In this document: one piece after another, positions 50,731-60,790 of the stretch
Position numbering within the stretch: position 1 is the first letter of the stretch
How the letters are laid out: every line of letters starts with the position of its first letter
Source of the DNA: Streptacidiphilus sp. 4-A2
GTDB lineage: Bacteria; Actinomycetota; Actinomycetes; Streptomycetales; Streptomycetaceae
Length of the DNA stretch: 64,000 nucleotides
NCBI GenBank assembly: GCA_014284505.1
Contig: JAAFYY010000001.1
Location: forward strand, 8,357,845-8,421,844
Direction: 5' to 3'
The notes under the pieces: model-generated
Told to the model about the DNA's origin: nothing
The model's database searches: none
Seen by the model: the letters and a program-made list of their open reading frames with translations, nothing else
Program-made: the position numbers and the translations under genes

Positions 50731-51827
50731 TCAGTGCAGGGTGGCCGCCGAGAGCAGGCCCCAGGACGCCAGGTGCTCGGCGGCCGGGTCGTCCGCCTGG
50801 AACGCGGGGATGCCCAGCGGCTCGGTGGGCCGGTCCAGCGCCCAGCGCAGCAGCGCCGCGCCGATGTTCATCCCGCCGCCGAAGCCGGCCAGCAGCACCA
50901 GGTCGCCCGGCCCAGCGCGCCCTGCCGGTGCACCGTGTCCAGGGTCACCGCGACCGAGGCCGCCCCGGTGTTGGCGTGCTGGTCGACGGTCAGGTGCAGG
51001 GACGCGTTGGGCAGTCCCAGATCCGGCCAGACCTCGTTCAGCATCACGCCGTTGGCCTGGTGCGGAACGAAGTGCTGGACCTGGTCGGCCGGCATCCCGG
51101 CCCGGTCGAGCAGGCTGCTGACCGCCTTCGGCAGAGCCTCCTGGACGAACTCCCGTACCGCCCGGCCCTCCATTCGGAAGAAGTGCTCGCCGGCGGCCAG
51201 GGTGCGCTGCGAGGCGGGCGCCCGGCTGCCGCCGGCCGGGACGCCGATCAGCCGGTGCTGGTCACCGTGCCCGACCAGCGCGGTCTCGATCACGCCCAGG
51301 CCGGTCGGCACCGGCCCGAGTACCACCGCTCCGGCGCCGTCGCCGAAGAGCACGGCGGTGCGGCGGTCGGAGTAGTCGAGGATCCGGGAGTAGATGTCCG
51401 CGCCGACCACCAGACCGTACCGGGCGGACGGTTCGGTTCCGGCCCGCAGCAGCTGTGCGCCGACGGTGAGCCCGTACAGGAAGCCGCTGCACACCGCGTT
51501 GACGTCGAAGGCGGCCGCGCGTCCGGCGCCGATCAGGTGCTGCACGATGCTGGCGGTGGCCGGCTGCGGGTGGTCCGGGGTGGACGTGGCGACCACCACG
51601 AAGGCCAGCTGGTCCGCGCTCAGCCCGGCCTGGCGCAGGGCCCGCCGGGCGGCCTCGGCGGCCAGGTCCGAGGTGGCCTCGTGGTCGGCGGCGCGGTGCC
51701 GCTGCCCGATCCCGGTCTTGTCGCGGATCCAGTCGGCGGTCACCCCCGCCCCGGCCGCTATCTCCTCGTTGCTGATGACGTTCTCGGGCACGTACGAGCC
51801 GGTGCCCACGATTCCGATGGCTGACAC
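50731..51827 (-). CDS. 3-oxoacyl-ACP synthase III family protein (one frameshift)
   Basis: Condensing enzyme that could make the beta-ketoacyl substrate for AfsA. Catalytic Cys in V-N-A-V-C-S-G-F near residue 115, His in F-V-P-H-Q-A-N, and Asn in H-A-N-T-G-A-A-S complete the triad. A base is missing at about 50911, after Q-G-A-L-G; the corrected tail G-D-L-V-L-L-A-G-F-G-G-G-M-N-I-G is the conserved end of the KAS III fold. A 45-residue extension follows it, to 365 residues in all. GTG at 51827 follows GGAGGAG. Last gene of the MFS-AKR-afsA-HAD-KAS III series. Confidence 0.88.
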
Positions 51828-51879
51828 GGTCTCCTCCTGCTCTGGAATAACAGGCCCGGGGTCGCCCCCGGGTGTGCGG

Positions 51880-52560
51880 TCAGACCCGGGCCGCGCTGCC
51901 CGCGGTGGTCCGCAGCCGCCGCCAGCCGGCCGCGGTGGCGTGCTCGGCCAGCACCGGGTCGTCGCCGACCACGACCGGCCGCCCGACGGTGCGCAGCAGC
52001 TCCAGGTCGCTCGCGTGGTCCCCGTAGGCCGAGCTCTGCGCCAGGTCGAGCCCGCGCACGGCGGCCACCAGCTGGGCCACCCGGGCCTTGTTGCCGCCGA
52101 TCAGCGGGGTGACCACCTCGCCGGTGAGCACGCCGCGGCGGATCACCGGCCGGGTGCCGAAGGTCCGGTCGGCGCGCAGCTGCGCGGCGATCGGGTCCAG
52201 GCAGGCGAAGAAGGACCCGGAGACCAGGACCGTGAAGTCGCCGGCCAGTCGCCGGTTGAGCAGCTCGGCCACGGTCTCCGGGACGAACAGGTCCCGCTCG
52301 ACGCTGTGCTCGAACCAGGCCTCGCCCGCCGCGGCCAGCCGCTCCGCGCTCTCTCCGGCGTAGAGGCGGTAGTAGGCGCGGTTGATCTGCGCCCGGGTCG
52401 CGCCGCGGTCGGCGGCGGCGCGGATCCCGCCGACCAGGTGGTCGTAGCTGCCCTCGGGCTCTCCCCGGCGGCGCAGGTAGAACTCCAGGAAGTGGAACAT
52501 GCTCTTGACCCGGACGAGTGTCTCGTCCACGTCGAAGAAGGCGCCTGCGGTGCTGGGCAT
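51880..52560 (-). CDS. HAD-IB family phosphatase
   Basis: Intact, 226 residues. Motif I F-F-D-V-D-E-T-L (nucleophile Asp, near residue 10), motif II V-L-V-S-G-S-F, motif III lysine in G-G-N-K-A-R-V and motif IV Y-G-D-H-A-S-D. SerB-like cap. Between KAS III and an afsA gene it is a natural candidate to remove phosphate from a butanolide or furan phosphate, as the phosphatase MmfP is proposed to do in methylenomycin-furan synthesis. That role is inference. Confidence 0.87.
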   Translation of the reverse strand: MPSTAGAFFDVDETLVRVKSMFHFLEFYLRRRGEPEGSYDHLVGGIRAAADRGATRAQINRAYYRLYAGESAERLAAAGEAWFEHSVERDLFVPETVAELLNRRLAGDFTVLVSGSFFACLDPIAAQLRADRTFGTRPVIRRGVLTGEVVTPLIGGNKARVAQLVAAVRGLDLAQSSAYGDHASDLELLRTVGRPVVVGDDPVLAEHATAAGWRRLRTTAGSAARV

Positions 52561-52600
52561 CGGTCCTCCGTAGGAAGTTGCGCGGCCCCGCCGGGGCCCG

Positions 52601-52645
52601 GCCTCGGACCGCTCGGTCTCGGAGCGCTCGGTCTCAGAGCGCCCG
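52601..52645 (-). repeat. 15-bp tandem array across the stop of afsA-like gene 2
   Basis: GCCTCGGACCGCTCG, GTCTCGGAGCGCTCG, GTCTCAGAGCGCCCG on the + strand; the third contains the stop (TCA at 52634-52636). Confidence 0.85.
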
Positions 52646-53743
52646 GCCGCGGATGCGGGCCAGGGTGAGGGCGAAGCGGGCGATGGATTCGTCGTGCTGG
52701 CGGATGTCCACGGTCACCGGCAGCTGGGTGACGGCGCTGCCCGGACCGGCCTCGGCGAGCTCCAGCGGACCGCCCTGGGTGTAGTAGGTGTCGCTGCCGT
52801 CAGCGCCCGCGGCCGGCCGCTCCTTGTCGGCGGTCGCCACCAGCACGGTGGTCGGCTCCAGCTCGCCGAACTTGGCGAAGGTGACATTGAGGTCGACCAG
52901 CACGCTCTTCGCGGCGGAGATGCCGTGGTTGTCGAGTGCGGTGAACAGCGCCAGCTGGCGCGCCGCCTCGGCGAGGACCATCCCGGGCAGGTGGTCCTGC
53001 GGGTGGTCGAACATGCTCGGGTGGTCCGCGGGGGTGCGCAGCACGGCCCGCGCGCTGCCGTCGGCGCGCAGCTCCGGGTCGAGCAGCACCACATTGTCCG
53101 GGTCGTTCCGGCCGACCAGGTACGGGACGGCGGGGCTGCCGGGCGCGGCCGGGAAGCCGGCCGAGGTCGGCAGCGGGGCGCCGTCCCGGTTGCGCAGCCG
53201 CAGCTCGCGGTAGCCGGCCGGGTCGCGGAACCGCAGCCCGACCCCGGCCCAGCCGATCCGGGCACCGCCGACGGAGAGCTCGAACGACTGGTCGAGCCCG
53301 GTGACCCGGCCCTCGCGCACCCGCCGGTCGGTGACGGTGACCGCCATGGCGAGGTCGAGCGGCGAGCTGCCGACCGTCAGCAGCTGCGGGCGGATCAGGT
53401 GGATCCGCAGATAGGTCAGGATGAACTTGTGGTCGGCCGGGATCCCGAAGAACTCGTGCGCACCGGCCAGCGCGGCCTGCCGCGCCGCCTCCAGCAGCAG
53501 CACCGGGTCGTGGGTGCTGGGGCGGAGCAGGTGGTCGCCGTAGTAGGCGTGCGAGCGGGGCAGCTGCGCGGCGGCGGCGTAGTGCGCGTCGTCGGACTCC
53601 TGAAGATCCGTCACGAACACCTCGCCGAGCGACTCCCGGTGCACCAGGGAGCGGTTCACGGTGTACGCGAACGAGAGGTCCGGTCCTGCGGGCGCCTCGG
53701 GGGCGTTCACCGGCACCGGGCTGGATATGGGTGTGGCGGTCAT
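52634..53743 (-). CDS. AfsA-family gamma-butyrolactone synthase, second copy
   Basis: Intact, 369 residues. Two AfsA hotdog domains: V-N-R-S-L-V-H-R-E-S-L-G-E-V-F-V with S-H-A-Y-Y, and F-D-H-P-Q-D-H-L-P-G-M-V-L-A-E-A-A-R-Q. It is longer than the first copy, with an insert in the second domain (D-K-E-R-P-A-A-G-A-D-G-S-D), and only distantly similar to it outside the motifs. It is in series with KAS III, HAD and AKR genes, so it is more likely biosynthetic than a lone signal synthase. Confidence 0.9.
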   Translation of the reverse strand: MTATPISSPVPVNAPEAPAGPDLSFAYTVNRSLVHRESLGEVFVTDLQESDDAHYAAAAQLPRSHAYYGDHLLRPSTHDPVLLLEAARQAALAGAHEFFGIPADHKFILTYLRIHLIRPQLLTVGSSPLDLAMAVTVTDRRVREGRVTGLDQSFELSVGGARIGWAGVGLRFRDPAGYRELRLRNRDGAPLPTSAGFPAAPGSPAVPYLVGRNDPDNVVLLDPELRADGSARAVLRTPADHPSMFDHPQDHLPGMVLAEAARQLALFTALDNHGISAAKSVLVDLNVTFAKFGELEPTTVLVATADKERPAAGADGSDTYYTQGGPLELAEAGPGSAVTQLPVTVDIRQHDESIARFALTLARIRGRAL

Positions 53744-53794
53744 ACGGTGCTCCTTCTCCGGCTTCCGGCCGCCCCGGGTGGGCGGCCGACGAGG

Positions 53795-53832
53795 TCAGTA
53801 GCGGGTGCCGAGTTCAGTAGCGGGTGCCGACG
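53795..53832 (-). repeat. 19-bp tandem duplication of the AKR gene end
   Basis: TCAGTAGCGGGTGCCGA at 53795 and again at 53814; each encodes, on the - strand, V/L-G-T-R-Y-stop. The gene's own stop is in the 53814 copy. Confidence 0.9.
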
Positions 53833-54763
53833 GCCTCCCGGCCCAGTCGGCCGAGCCGGTCGAGGTCCTCGGCGGTGAGTTGCAGGTCGACGGCGCGGAC
53901 GTTCTCCTCCAGGTAGGCCAGCCGTTTGGTGCCGGGATCGGGACCACCTGGTCGCCCTGCGCCAGCACCCAGGCGAGGGCGACCTGCGAGGCGGTTGCCC
54001 CGTACGCCGCGGCGATGTCGCCGACGCTGTCGGCCAGCTTCTGGTTGGCCTCGATCGCGTCCGGCTGGAACCGGGGATTGCCCAGCCGCCAGTCGTCACG
54101 CTCCAGTTGGCGGGCCGCGGTGATGGTCCCGGTGAGGAACGCGCGGCCCAGCGGTGAGTAGGCGATGAAACCGGCCCCGTGCCCCCGGCACCACGGCACG
54201 ACATCGTCCAGCTGCTCCTGGCTCCACAGCGAGAGCTCGCTCTGGACGGTCGCCACCGGGTGGATCCGGTGGGCCGCGTCGAGCTCGGCGACGGTCACCT
54301 CGGACAGCCCGATCGCGCCGACCTTGCCCTCGGCGACCAGCTCGGCCAGCACGCCCCAGGACTCCTCCACCGGCACCCGGGGGTCGACCCGGTGCAGCTG
54401 GTAGAGGTCGATCCGGTCGACGCCGAGCCGCCGCAGCGACCCCTCGGCGGCGGCCCGGAGCTGCTCGGGCCGACCGTCCGGGACGATCTCCCCGGCCCGG
54501 TCGACGATCAGGCCGCACTTGCTGGACAGCACCAGCTCCTCGCGCCGGCCGCGGATCGCCCGTCCCACCAACTCCTCGTTGGTGTGCGGTCCGTAGACGT
54601 CCGCGGTGTCGATCAGGGTGGCGCCGAGGTCGATCGCCCGGTTGATCACCCGGGCCGATTCGGCGTCGTCCCGGCGGCTGCGGCTGTAGGCGAAGCTCAT
54701 ACCCATGCAGCCGAGGCCGATCGCGCCGACCTCCGCGCTGCTGCCAAGCTTTCGTGTCCGCAT
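53814..54763 (-). CDS. Aldo/keto reductase (one frameshift)
   Basis: About 316 residues. Tetrad: I-D-T-A-D-V-Y, Lys in L-S-S-K-C-G, His in Y-Q-L-H-R-V-D. One base is missing at about 53938 (V-V-P-I-P-G-T-K-R-L-A-Y), after which the C-terminus ends A-V-G-T-R-Y. ATG at 54763. It may reduce the keto group of the pathway intermediate, the task done by SDR or AKR enzymes in butyrolactone pathways; this is inferred from position. Confidence 0.88.
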
Positions 54764-54811
54764 GGCCAGATGTCTCCTTAGCTGTGTGCGAGTCGGGGGG
54801 AGGGGGTGCGG

Positions 54812-56354
54812 TCAGCCGCGGTCGAGTTCGCGGTCGCGCACCACGGCGTAGGTGGTGACCGCGCCGAGCAGGGCCAGTACCGCGAGCGCGATAAGGTGGT
54901 GTGCATGGCCGTGGTCAGCGCGTGGCCGACGGCGGCGCGGGCGGCGTCGCGGCTGCCGGCGGGCAGCGCGTCCAGCGACCCGGACAGCCGTCCCTGGACC
55001 GCGTCGCCGGACAGCGACTTGGCCTGAGCATTCGTCAGAAGGCTTGCTTGATGCCCCAGATCGGAGTCGGTGAGGCTGGCCAGCAGGGCTCCGGCCCCGG
55101 CGATGGCCACCGACTCGCCGGTGATCCGCATGGTGTTGAAGATGCCGGAGGCCATCCCCGAGCGCTCCACCGGAACCACGCTCACCGCGGCGTTGTCCAT
55201 CACGCCGAAGGCGCTGCCGACGCCGACGCCGAACACCAGCAGCGGCCCGGCCAGCGACACCCAGCTGTCGCCGGGTTGCAGTACCACCAGCCACACCGAA
55301 CCGGCCGCGATCAGCGCGGAGCTGGCCGCGAGCATCACCCGCAGCGGCAGCCGCCCGGCGATCCGCCCGGCGATCAGCGGCAGGGCCAGCACCGGCAGGG
55401 TCAGCGGCAGCAGCAGCGCGCCGGAGGCGGTCGAGCTGTGCCCGCCCACGCCCTGGAAGTACTGCGGCAGGTAGACCAGCAGCACCACAAAGCCGAAGGT
55501 GATGGTGAACGGCTGGCAGACCACCACGATGAAGGTCGGCCGGCGGAACAGCGAGAGGTCGAACATCGGCCGCTGGACCCGTAGTTCGACGGCCACGAAG
55601 AGGGCCATGAAGACCGCGGCGCCGATCAGCGAGCCCAGCGCGGCGGCCCCGGCCCAGCCCTGGTCCGGGCCCTCGACAAAGAACATCGCGAGCAGGAACA
55701 GGCTGCCGCTGAAGGTCACCAGCCCGCCCCAGTCGACCTGTTGGGCCTCCGGGTCGCGGGACTCGCGGACCTTGGGCACCAGCGCCAGCACCACCGCGCC
55801 GAGCACCACGTTCATCAGGAACACCGAGCGCCAGCTGACGGCGCTCACCAACGCCCCGGCCACCAGCGGCCCGAGGGCCAGGCCGAAGCCGAAGGACGCC
55901 CCAGCACCCCGAACGCCCGGGCCCGGGCCGGGCCTTCGAAGGTGGCCGCGAGGATCGCCGCGCCGCTGGTGAGCACCCCGGCCGCGCCGACCCCCTGCAC
56001 CGCCCTGGCCACGTCGATCAGCACGATGTCCGAGGCCAGACCGCAGACCAGGGACATGGCCAGGAAGATCCAGATCCCGAACAGCAGGACCCGCTTGCGG
56101 CCGAACCGGTCGCCCAGCCCGCCCGCGGCCAGCAGGCAGGCGGCGAAGGTGACCCCGTAGGCGTTCTGCACCCACTGTCCCGCGCCCACCCCGGCGCCCA
56201 GGCCGGTGGCCAGGCTCGGGAGGGCGACGGCCGGCCCGGTGACGGTCAGCGGCAGCATCACGCTGGCCAGCGCCACCGCGAGCAGCGTGGGCAGGCCGCC
56301 GGCTGCGCGGCGCTCCCCCGGCTGCGCCCGGCGGGGTTCGGCTAGCACGCTCAT
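54812..56354 (-). CDS. MFS drug/metabolite exporter, DHA2 (EmrB/QacA) type (two frameshifts)
   Basis: Predicted 14-helix proton-driven efflux pump. Motif A G-D-R-F-G-R-K-R between helices 2 and 3 and the antiporter motif-C region G-L-A-L-G-P-L-V-A-G-A-L in helix 5. Bases are missing at about 55902 (V-L-G-A-S-F-G-F-G) and 54895. Corrected length is about 514 residues. ATG at 56354; divergent from the flavin monooxygenase gene. Likely exports the product of the cluster. Confidence 0.9.
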
Positions 56355-56406
56355 CGCTCTCCCCAATCCATCAAGAATCTGAGTACCTCACGAATCGGTA
56401 TGACTG

Positions 56407-56418
56407 TAAGATATCTTA
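56407..56418. promoter_or_regulatory. Perfect palindrome in MFS/monooxygenase divergent promoter
   Basis: TAAGATATCTTA, a perfect 12-bp AT-rich palindrome midway in the 130-bp divergent region. It resembles MarR- or TetR-type operators and differs from the ARE-like sites elsewhere in the cluster. Confidence 0.6.
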
Positions 56419-56484
56419 TGCTCAGCGTCAATCTTCGCTCTGCGGAGCCGTGCAACCGACCTCAATCACCGAGGAGTCACCGGC

Positions 56485-58085
56485 ATGTCCCAGGAACCGA
56501 ACATTGAGTCCGACCTCGACGTACTGATCGTCGGTGGTGGCCCGACGGGCATGATGGCCGCCTGCGAACTGCTGCGCCGCGGGGTCCGCGTGCGGATCGT
56601 CGACCGTGCGCCGGAGCCCAGCGCGTTCCCCAAGGCGCTGCTGCTCTGGCCGCGCAGCCTGGACCTGCTGGAGGACCTCGGCGCGCTGGACGCGGTGCAC
56701 CGCTCCGCCCTGCGGATCAACGCCTTCAGCTACTTCTCCGACCGCCGCCCGCTGGCCACCTTCGAGTTCGGCCAGGAACTGGCGCCGCTGTGCCTGCCGC
56801 AGAGCGACACCGAGCGGGTGATCGCGAACCGGCTGCGGGAGCTCGGCGGCAAGGTCGAACGCGGGGTCAGGCTGCTCTGCTTCGACGGCCTGGACTTCTC
56901 CGGCCGGATCACCGCCGGCGACGGCGTCACCGCGGTGCTGGAGCACACCGACGGCCGGATAGAACGCGCTCGGGCGCCCTTTGTGATCGGCGCCGACGGC
57001 GCGGGCAGCGCCGTTCGCGCACAGATCGGCACCGGCTTCACCGGCAGCACCTACGAGACCGCGTTCGCCCTGGTCGACGCGCGGATCGAGGGCGAACTCC
57101 CGCCCGACCAGGCGCTCTACTACCAGTCGCCCAAGGGCGCGCTGGTGATCGTGGCGCTGCCGGACGGCGTGTTCCGGTTCTTCTCCAGCCTGCCGCCGGG
57201 CCAGCAGGTCAGCGTGCCGATGATGCAGGCGATCCTGGACGAGCGCGGCCCGCGCGGGGTGCGGATCGCCGAACCGGTCTGGCAGAGCGTCTTCCGGGTG
57301 CACGCCCGGCACGCCGGTGACTTCCAGCTCGGACGGGTCTTCCTGGCCGGGGACGCCGCCCATGTGCACAGCCCGGCCGGCGGCCAGGGGCTGAACACCG
57401 GGCTCCAGGACGCGCACAACCTGGCCTGGAAGCTGGCCGCGGTGGTCCACGGCGAGGCCCCGGCCGAACTGCTGCACAGCTACGGACCCGAGCGCTCGGC
57501 GGTGGCCCAGCGGGTGGTCCGCGACACCGACATCCAGACCCGCGCCTGGCTGGTGGACACCCCGGCGAAGGTCCTGGCCCGGGACGCCGCCTTCGCCGTG
57601 GCCGACCGCACCGGGCTGCTCTCCCGGCTCTACGGGCCGGTGATGGCCGGACGCCGGCTCGCGTACCCGGCCCAGCGTCCCACCCAGCACCCCTCCGGCC
57701 TGCCGCTCTGCCGGGTCCGCGGGCAGCTGCCCGGCGGTCTGCGGCCCGGCGCGGTGCTGCCGCGGCCGCTCGCGCTGGCGCTGGGCCTGGCCGGTTCCGG
57801 GGCGGACCCGCTGAACTGGACCGTGCTGCTGGCCACCGGTCCCGGCGACCAGCGGTGGACCACCCAGGTGGAGCACCTCGCGGCCCGCCGTCCGCAGCTG
57901 CGGACGGTCCCGTCGCGCACGGCCAGGCCGTCCGGCACACCGGCTGCGGACAGGCCGGCTACTACCTGCTCCGCCCGGACGGACACATCGCCGCACACGG
58001 CCACACCGGCGACCTCGACCGGCTGGAGGCCGAACTCCTCGCCGTGCTCGGCCCGATGCCGGCCCCGGCCGCCGCCGCACGCTGA
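56485..58085 (+). CDS. FAD-dependent aromatic hydroxylase, group A (one frameshift)
   Basis: Flavin monooxygenase like those of polyketide tailoring. V-L-I-V-G-G-G-P-T-G-M-M-A-A (FAD), G-A-D-G-A-G-S-A-V-R (DG motif) and F-L-A-G-D-A-A-H-V-H-S-P (GD motif). The C-terminal thioredoxin-like domain ends with G-Y-Y-L-L-R-P-D-G-H-I-A. One base is missing at about 57908; corrected length is about 533 residues. Start ATG 56485 follows GAGGAG. It hydroxylates an aromatic or cyclic substrate by family; the substrate is unknown. Confidence 0.9.
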
Positions 58086-58140
58086 GCCCGCTCCGGATCC
58101 GCACCCTCAACTCTCCCGAATCTCCCGAAGGAGAACTGCG

Positions 58141-59334
58141 ATGACAGAACTCGCGCAACCGCCCAGCCCCGCAGTCCCGTTCGTCGAACCGGTGTTCGCG
58201 CTGCACCGGGGCGGCAAACTGGAGGTCCGGTCCACCGTCCCGGTGCGCGACGCCGCGGATCTGGCGCTGGCGTACACCCCCGGGTCGCCCGGGTCTGCAC
58301 GGCGATCGCCGAGCGGCCCGAACTCGCCCACCAGTACACCTGGGTGGGCAACACCGTGGCCGTGGTCTCGGACGGCACCGCGGTGCTCGGGCTCGGCGAC
58401 ATCGGGCCGGCCGCCGCCATGCCGGTGATGGAGGGCAAGGCGCTGCTGTTCAAGGAGTTCGCCGGAGTGGACGCGGTGCCGATCTGCCTGGACACCACCG
58501 ACACCGACGCGCTGGTGGAGGCGGTACGCCAACTCGCGCCCAGCTTCGGCGGCATCAACCTGGAGGACATCAGCGCGCCGCGCTGCTTCGAGATCGAGGA
58601 GCGGCTGCGGGCGCTGCTGGACATCCCGGTCTTCCACGACGACCAGCACGGCACCGCGATCGTGGTGCTGGCCGCGCTGCGCAACGCCGCCCGGCTGACC
58701 GGGCGGCCGCTGTCGCAGCTGCGCGCGGTGGTCGCCGGAGCGGGCGCCTCCGGGGTGGCGGTGACCCGGATCCTGCACCAGGCCGGGATCGGCGACATCG
58801 CGGTCTCCGACAGCCGGGGCCTGCTGCACCCGGGCCGGACCGACCTCAACCCGGTCAAGGCGGCGCTGGCCGCCGACACCAACCACTCCGGGCTCACCGG
58901 CTCGACCGAGCAGGCACTGCGCGGGGCCGGACGTCTTTGTCGGCCTCTCCGGCGCCACCGTGGGCGAGCAGGCGGTCGCGTCGATGGCGGCCGGGGCGAT
59001 CGTCTTCGCGCTCTCCAACCCGACCCCGGAGATCCACCCGGAGGTCGCCCGCCGGTACGCGGCAGTGGTGGCCACCGGGCGCAGCGACTTCCCCAACCAG
59101 ATCAACAATGTGCTGGCCTTCCCCGGGGTCTTCCGTGGCGCACTGGATGTGCGGGCGCGCACCGTCACCGAGGGGATGAAGCTCGCCGCCGCCGCGGCCA
59201 TCGCCGACATCATCGGCGCGGACGAACTGTCGGCGGACCGGGTGATTCCCAGCCCCTTCGACCCGCGGATGGCCCCGGCGGTGGCGGCCGCGGTGGCCGC
59301 CGAGGCCAGGGCGGGCCGGGTCGCCCGGGCCTGA
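58141..59334 (+). CDS. NAD(P)-dependent malic enzyme (two indels)
   Basis: Oxidatively decarboxylates malate to pyruvate. Y-T-P-G-V-A near residue 50, W-V-G-N-T-V-A-V-V-S-D-G-T-A-V-L-G-L-G, L-E-D-I-S-A-P, V-F-H-D-D-Q-H-G-T-A and A-G-A-G-A-S-G are all family hallmarks. One G is missing at about 58288 and one extra at about 58930. About 397 residues, short bacterial form without the phosphotransacetylase domain. ATG at 58141 follows GAAGGAGAA. It runs 55 bases after the flavin gene, so it may supply NADPH or pyruvate to the pathway. Confidence 0.9.
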
Positions 59335-59339
59335 GCCCG

Positions 59340-59374
59340 GCGCTGCCGGGGCCGGCCCCGGGCCCCGGCAGCGC
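59340..59374. terminator. Terminator between malic enzyme and PaaK-like genes
   Basis: Perfect 14-bp arms GCGCTGCCGGGGCC / GGCCCCGGCAGCGC with a 7-base loop, 5 bases after the malic enzyme stop, between convergent genes. Confidence 0.8.
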
Positions 59375-59435
59375 GATTGGCCGGTTGGCCGGCCGGCCGT
59401 CCGCCGACGGTGTTGTCGGCGGTGTTGTCGACCGC

Positions 59436-59468
59436 GTTCAGGCGGCGTGCAGGCGGCGTTCAGGCGGC
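59436..59468 (-). repeat. 11-bp tandem array across the stop of the PaaK-like gene
   Basis: GTTCAGGCGGC, GTGCAGGCGGC, GTTCAGGCGGC; the third holds the stop (TCA at 59460-59462). A 12-bp repeat GGTGTTGTCGGC-like precedes it at 59409-59432. Confidence 0.8.
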
Positions 59469-60665
59469 GGCGGGCTGCCGGAACGCCGCCTCGGCCACCA
59501 CCTCGATGGACTCCGGCTCACTCAGCGACAGTTGACTGAGGGTCAGATGACCGCTGAGGACACACTCCTTGATCCACTCCTCCTGGTAGCGGTCCACCAG
59601 CAGGCCGTCGCGCAGCCGTACCCGCAGTTGCAGCCGCTCGGTCGGCAGTCCCTTGTCCAGCACCACCGCCTCCGCGTCCAGCACCTCGTCCACGGCGCGG
59701 GCCAGCGTGGCCAGTTCCTCGCGGCTGAACCGGGCCCCGCGGAAGCAGAGCACGTCCGCCATCCGCCCCAGCAGCCGCACCGCCGGGCGCCCGGAGCCGC
59801 AGCGGCAGTCGGCGAACTCCCCGACGTCGCCGGTCCGGTAGCGCAGCAGCGGGATGACGGCCTGCCGGTGCAGGGTGCTCACGGTGAGCTCGCCGTCCAG
59901 GAGTTCCACATACTGGTGCGGCAGCGGGTGGAAGACATTGCGGTCGCAGTCCGGCCCGTTCCCGGCCACCGCCCAGGACTCCACCGAGCCGTACAGGCCC
60001 CAGACCCGGGCCTCGGGCAGCAGCTGGCCGATCAGTCCGGTGACCGTGCTGTCCAGGCCGCTGCCGATCCACAGCAGGGTCCGCAGCCAGTCCAGCCGGC
60101 GGCCGGTGCTGCGGCAGAACTGGAGCAGTTCGCGCAGCGTGGGCGTGTCCGCGGCGAGCGCGGTGGCGCCGCACTGGCCGAAGAAGTCGACCCAGCGCGC
60201 CAGCTCCCCGCCCTCCGGGCTGCCGTACGGGATGGTCGACGAACCGCTGAGCGCGGCAATGGAGTTGAAGAGGTCGTGGGCCGGCCAGAGCCTGCCGCCG
60301 CGGGAGAGGTTGAGCAGCACGTCCCGGGAGTCGAGCGGGCGCCAGTCGCGCAGGATGTCGGCGGCGAACAGTCCGGAGGGGACCAGGGTGGCCGAGGGCT
60401 GCTCGGCGGTGCCGCCGCCCAGGTAGAGAACGGCGCCGCGGTCGCGGGAGAGCCCGGCCCGGATGCCGTTCCAGGCCGTCGCGCGCAGCTCCTCGGCGGA
60501 GAGCGGCGGCAGCCGCTCGATCTCCACCGGGCCGTCGCCGCCGCTGAACGGCCGGTATTTCTCGGCGAGCTGGGGAAATTCCCGGGCGCGTTCCAGCAGC
60601 GCCCGTATCTGCGGACCGGTCGGGCGCGGTGCGGCACCCGGGTGATCGAAGTGCTGCATGGTCAT
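59460..60665 (-). CDS. PaaK/CapK-like adenylate-forming enzyme
   Basis: Intact, 401 residues. Related to phenylacetate-CoA ligases: aromatic-acid-site W-G-L-Y-G-S-V-E-S near residue 225, L-L-R-Y-R-T-G-D-V-G near 275 and a C-terminal lid domain. The ATP P-loop position reads L-Y-L-G-G-G-T-A-E-Q-P-S and not the usual S-S-G-T-T-G, so activity may be altered. It could activate an acid or transfer an acyl group. ATG at 60665. An ARE-like operator lies 98 bp upstream, linking it to the TetR receptors. Confidence 0.78.
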   Translation of the reverse strand: MTMQHFDHPGAAPRPTGPQIRALLERAREFPQLAEKYRPFSGGDGPVEIERLPPLSAEELRATAWNGIRAGLSRDRGAVLYLGGGTAEQPSATLVPSGLFAADILRDWRPLDSRDVLLNLSRGGRLWPAHDLFNSIAALSGSSTIPYGSPEGGELARWVDFFGQCGATALAADTPTLRELLQFCRSTGRRLDWLRTLLWIGSGLDSTVTGLIGQLLPEARVWGLYGSVESWAVAGNGPDCDRNVFHPLPHQYVELLDGELTVSTLHRQAVIPLLRYRTGDVGEFADCRCGSGRPAVRLLGRMADVLCFRGARFSREELATLARAVDEVLDAEAVVLDKGLPTERLQLRVRLRDGLLVDRYQEEWIKECVLSGHLTLSQLSLSEPESIEVVAEAAFRQPAAA

Positions 60666-60759
60666 ACGTTGCGTCCTTCCAACGGACCCGGAGGGGTCTG
60701 CTCAGGCCAGCGGTGCACGGCACATGACGTCCGACTCGACGTTCCATCCGAGTCGATTG

Positions 60760-60782
60760 AAGAACCGACCGGACGGTTTGTC
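60760..60782. promoter_or_regulatory. ARE-like operator upstream of the PaaK-like gene
   Basis: Core AACCGACCGGACGGTT (60763-60778) is symmetrical at 14 of 16 positions and continues into GTC. The right half CGGTTTGT is the consensus half-site of gamma-butyrolactone receptors. Best ARE match in the window. Confidence 0.7.
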
Positions 60783-60790
60783 AAATGAAC

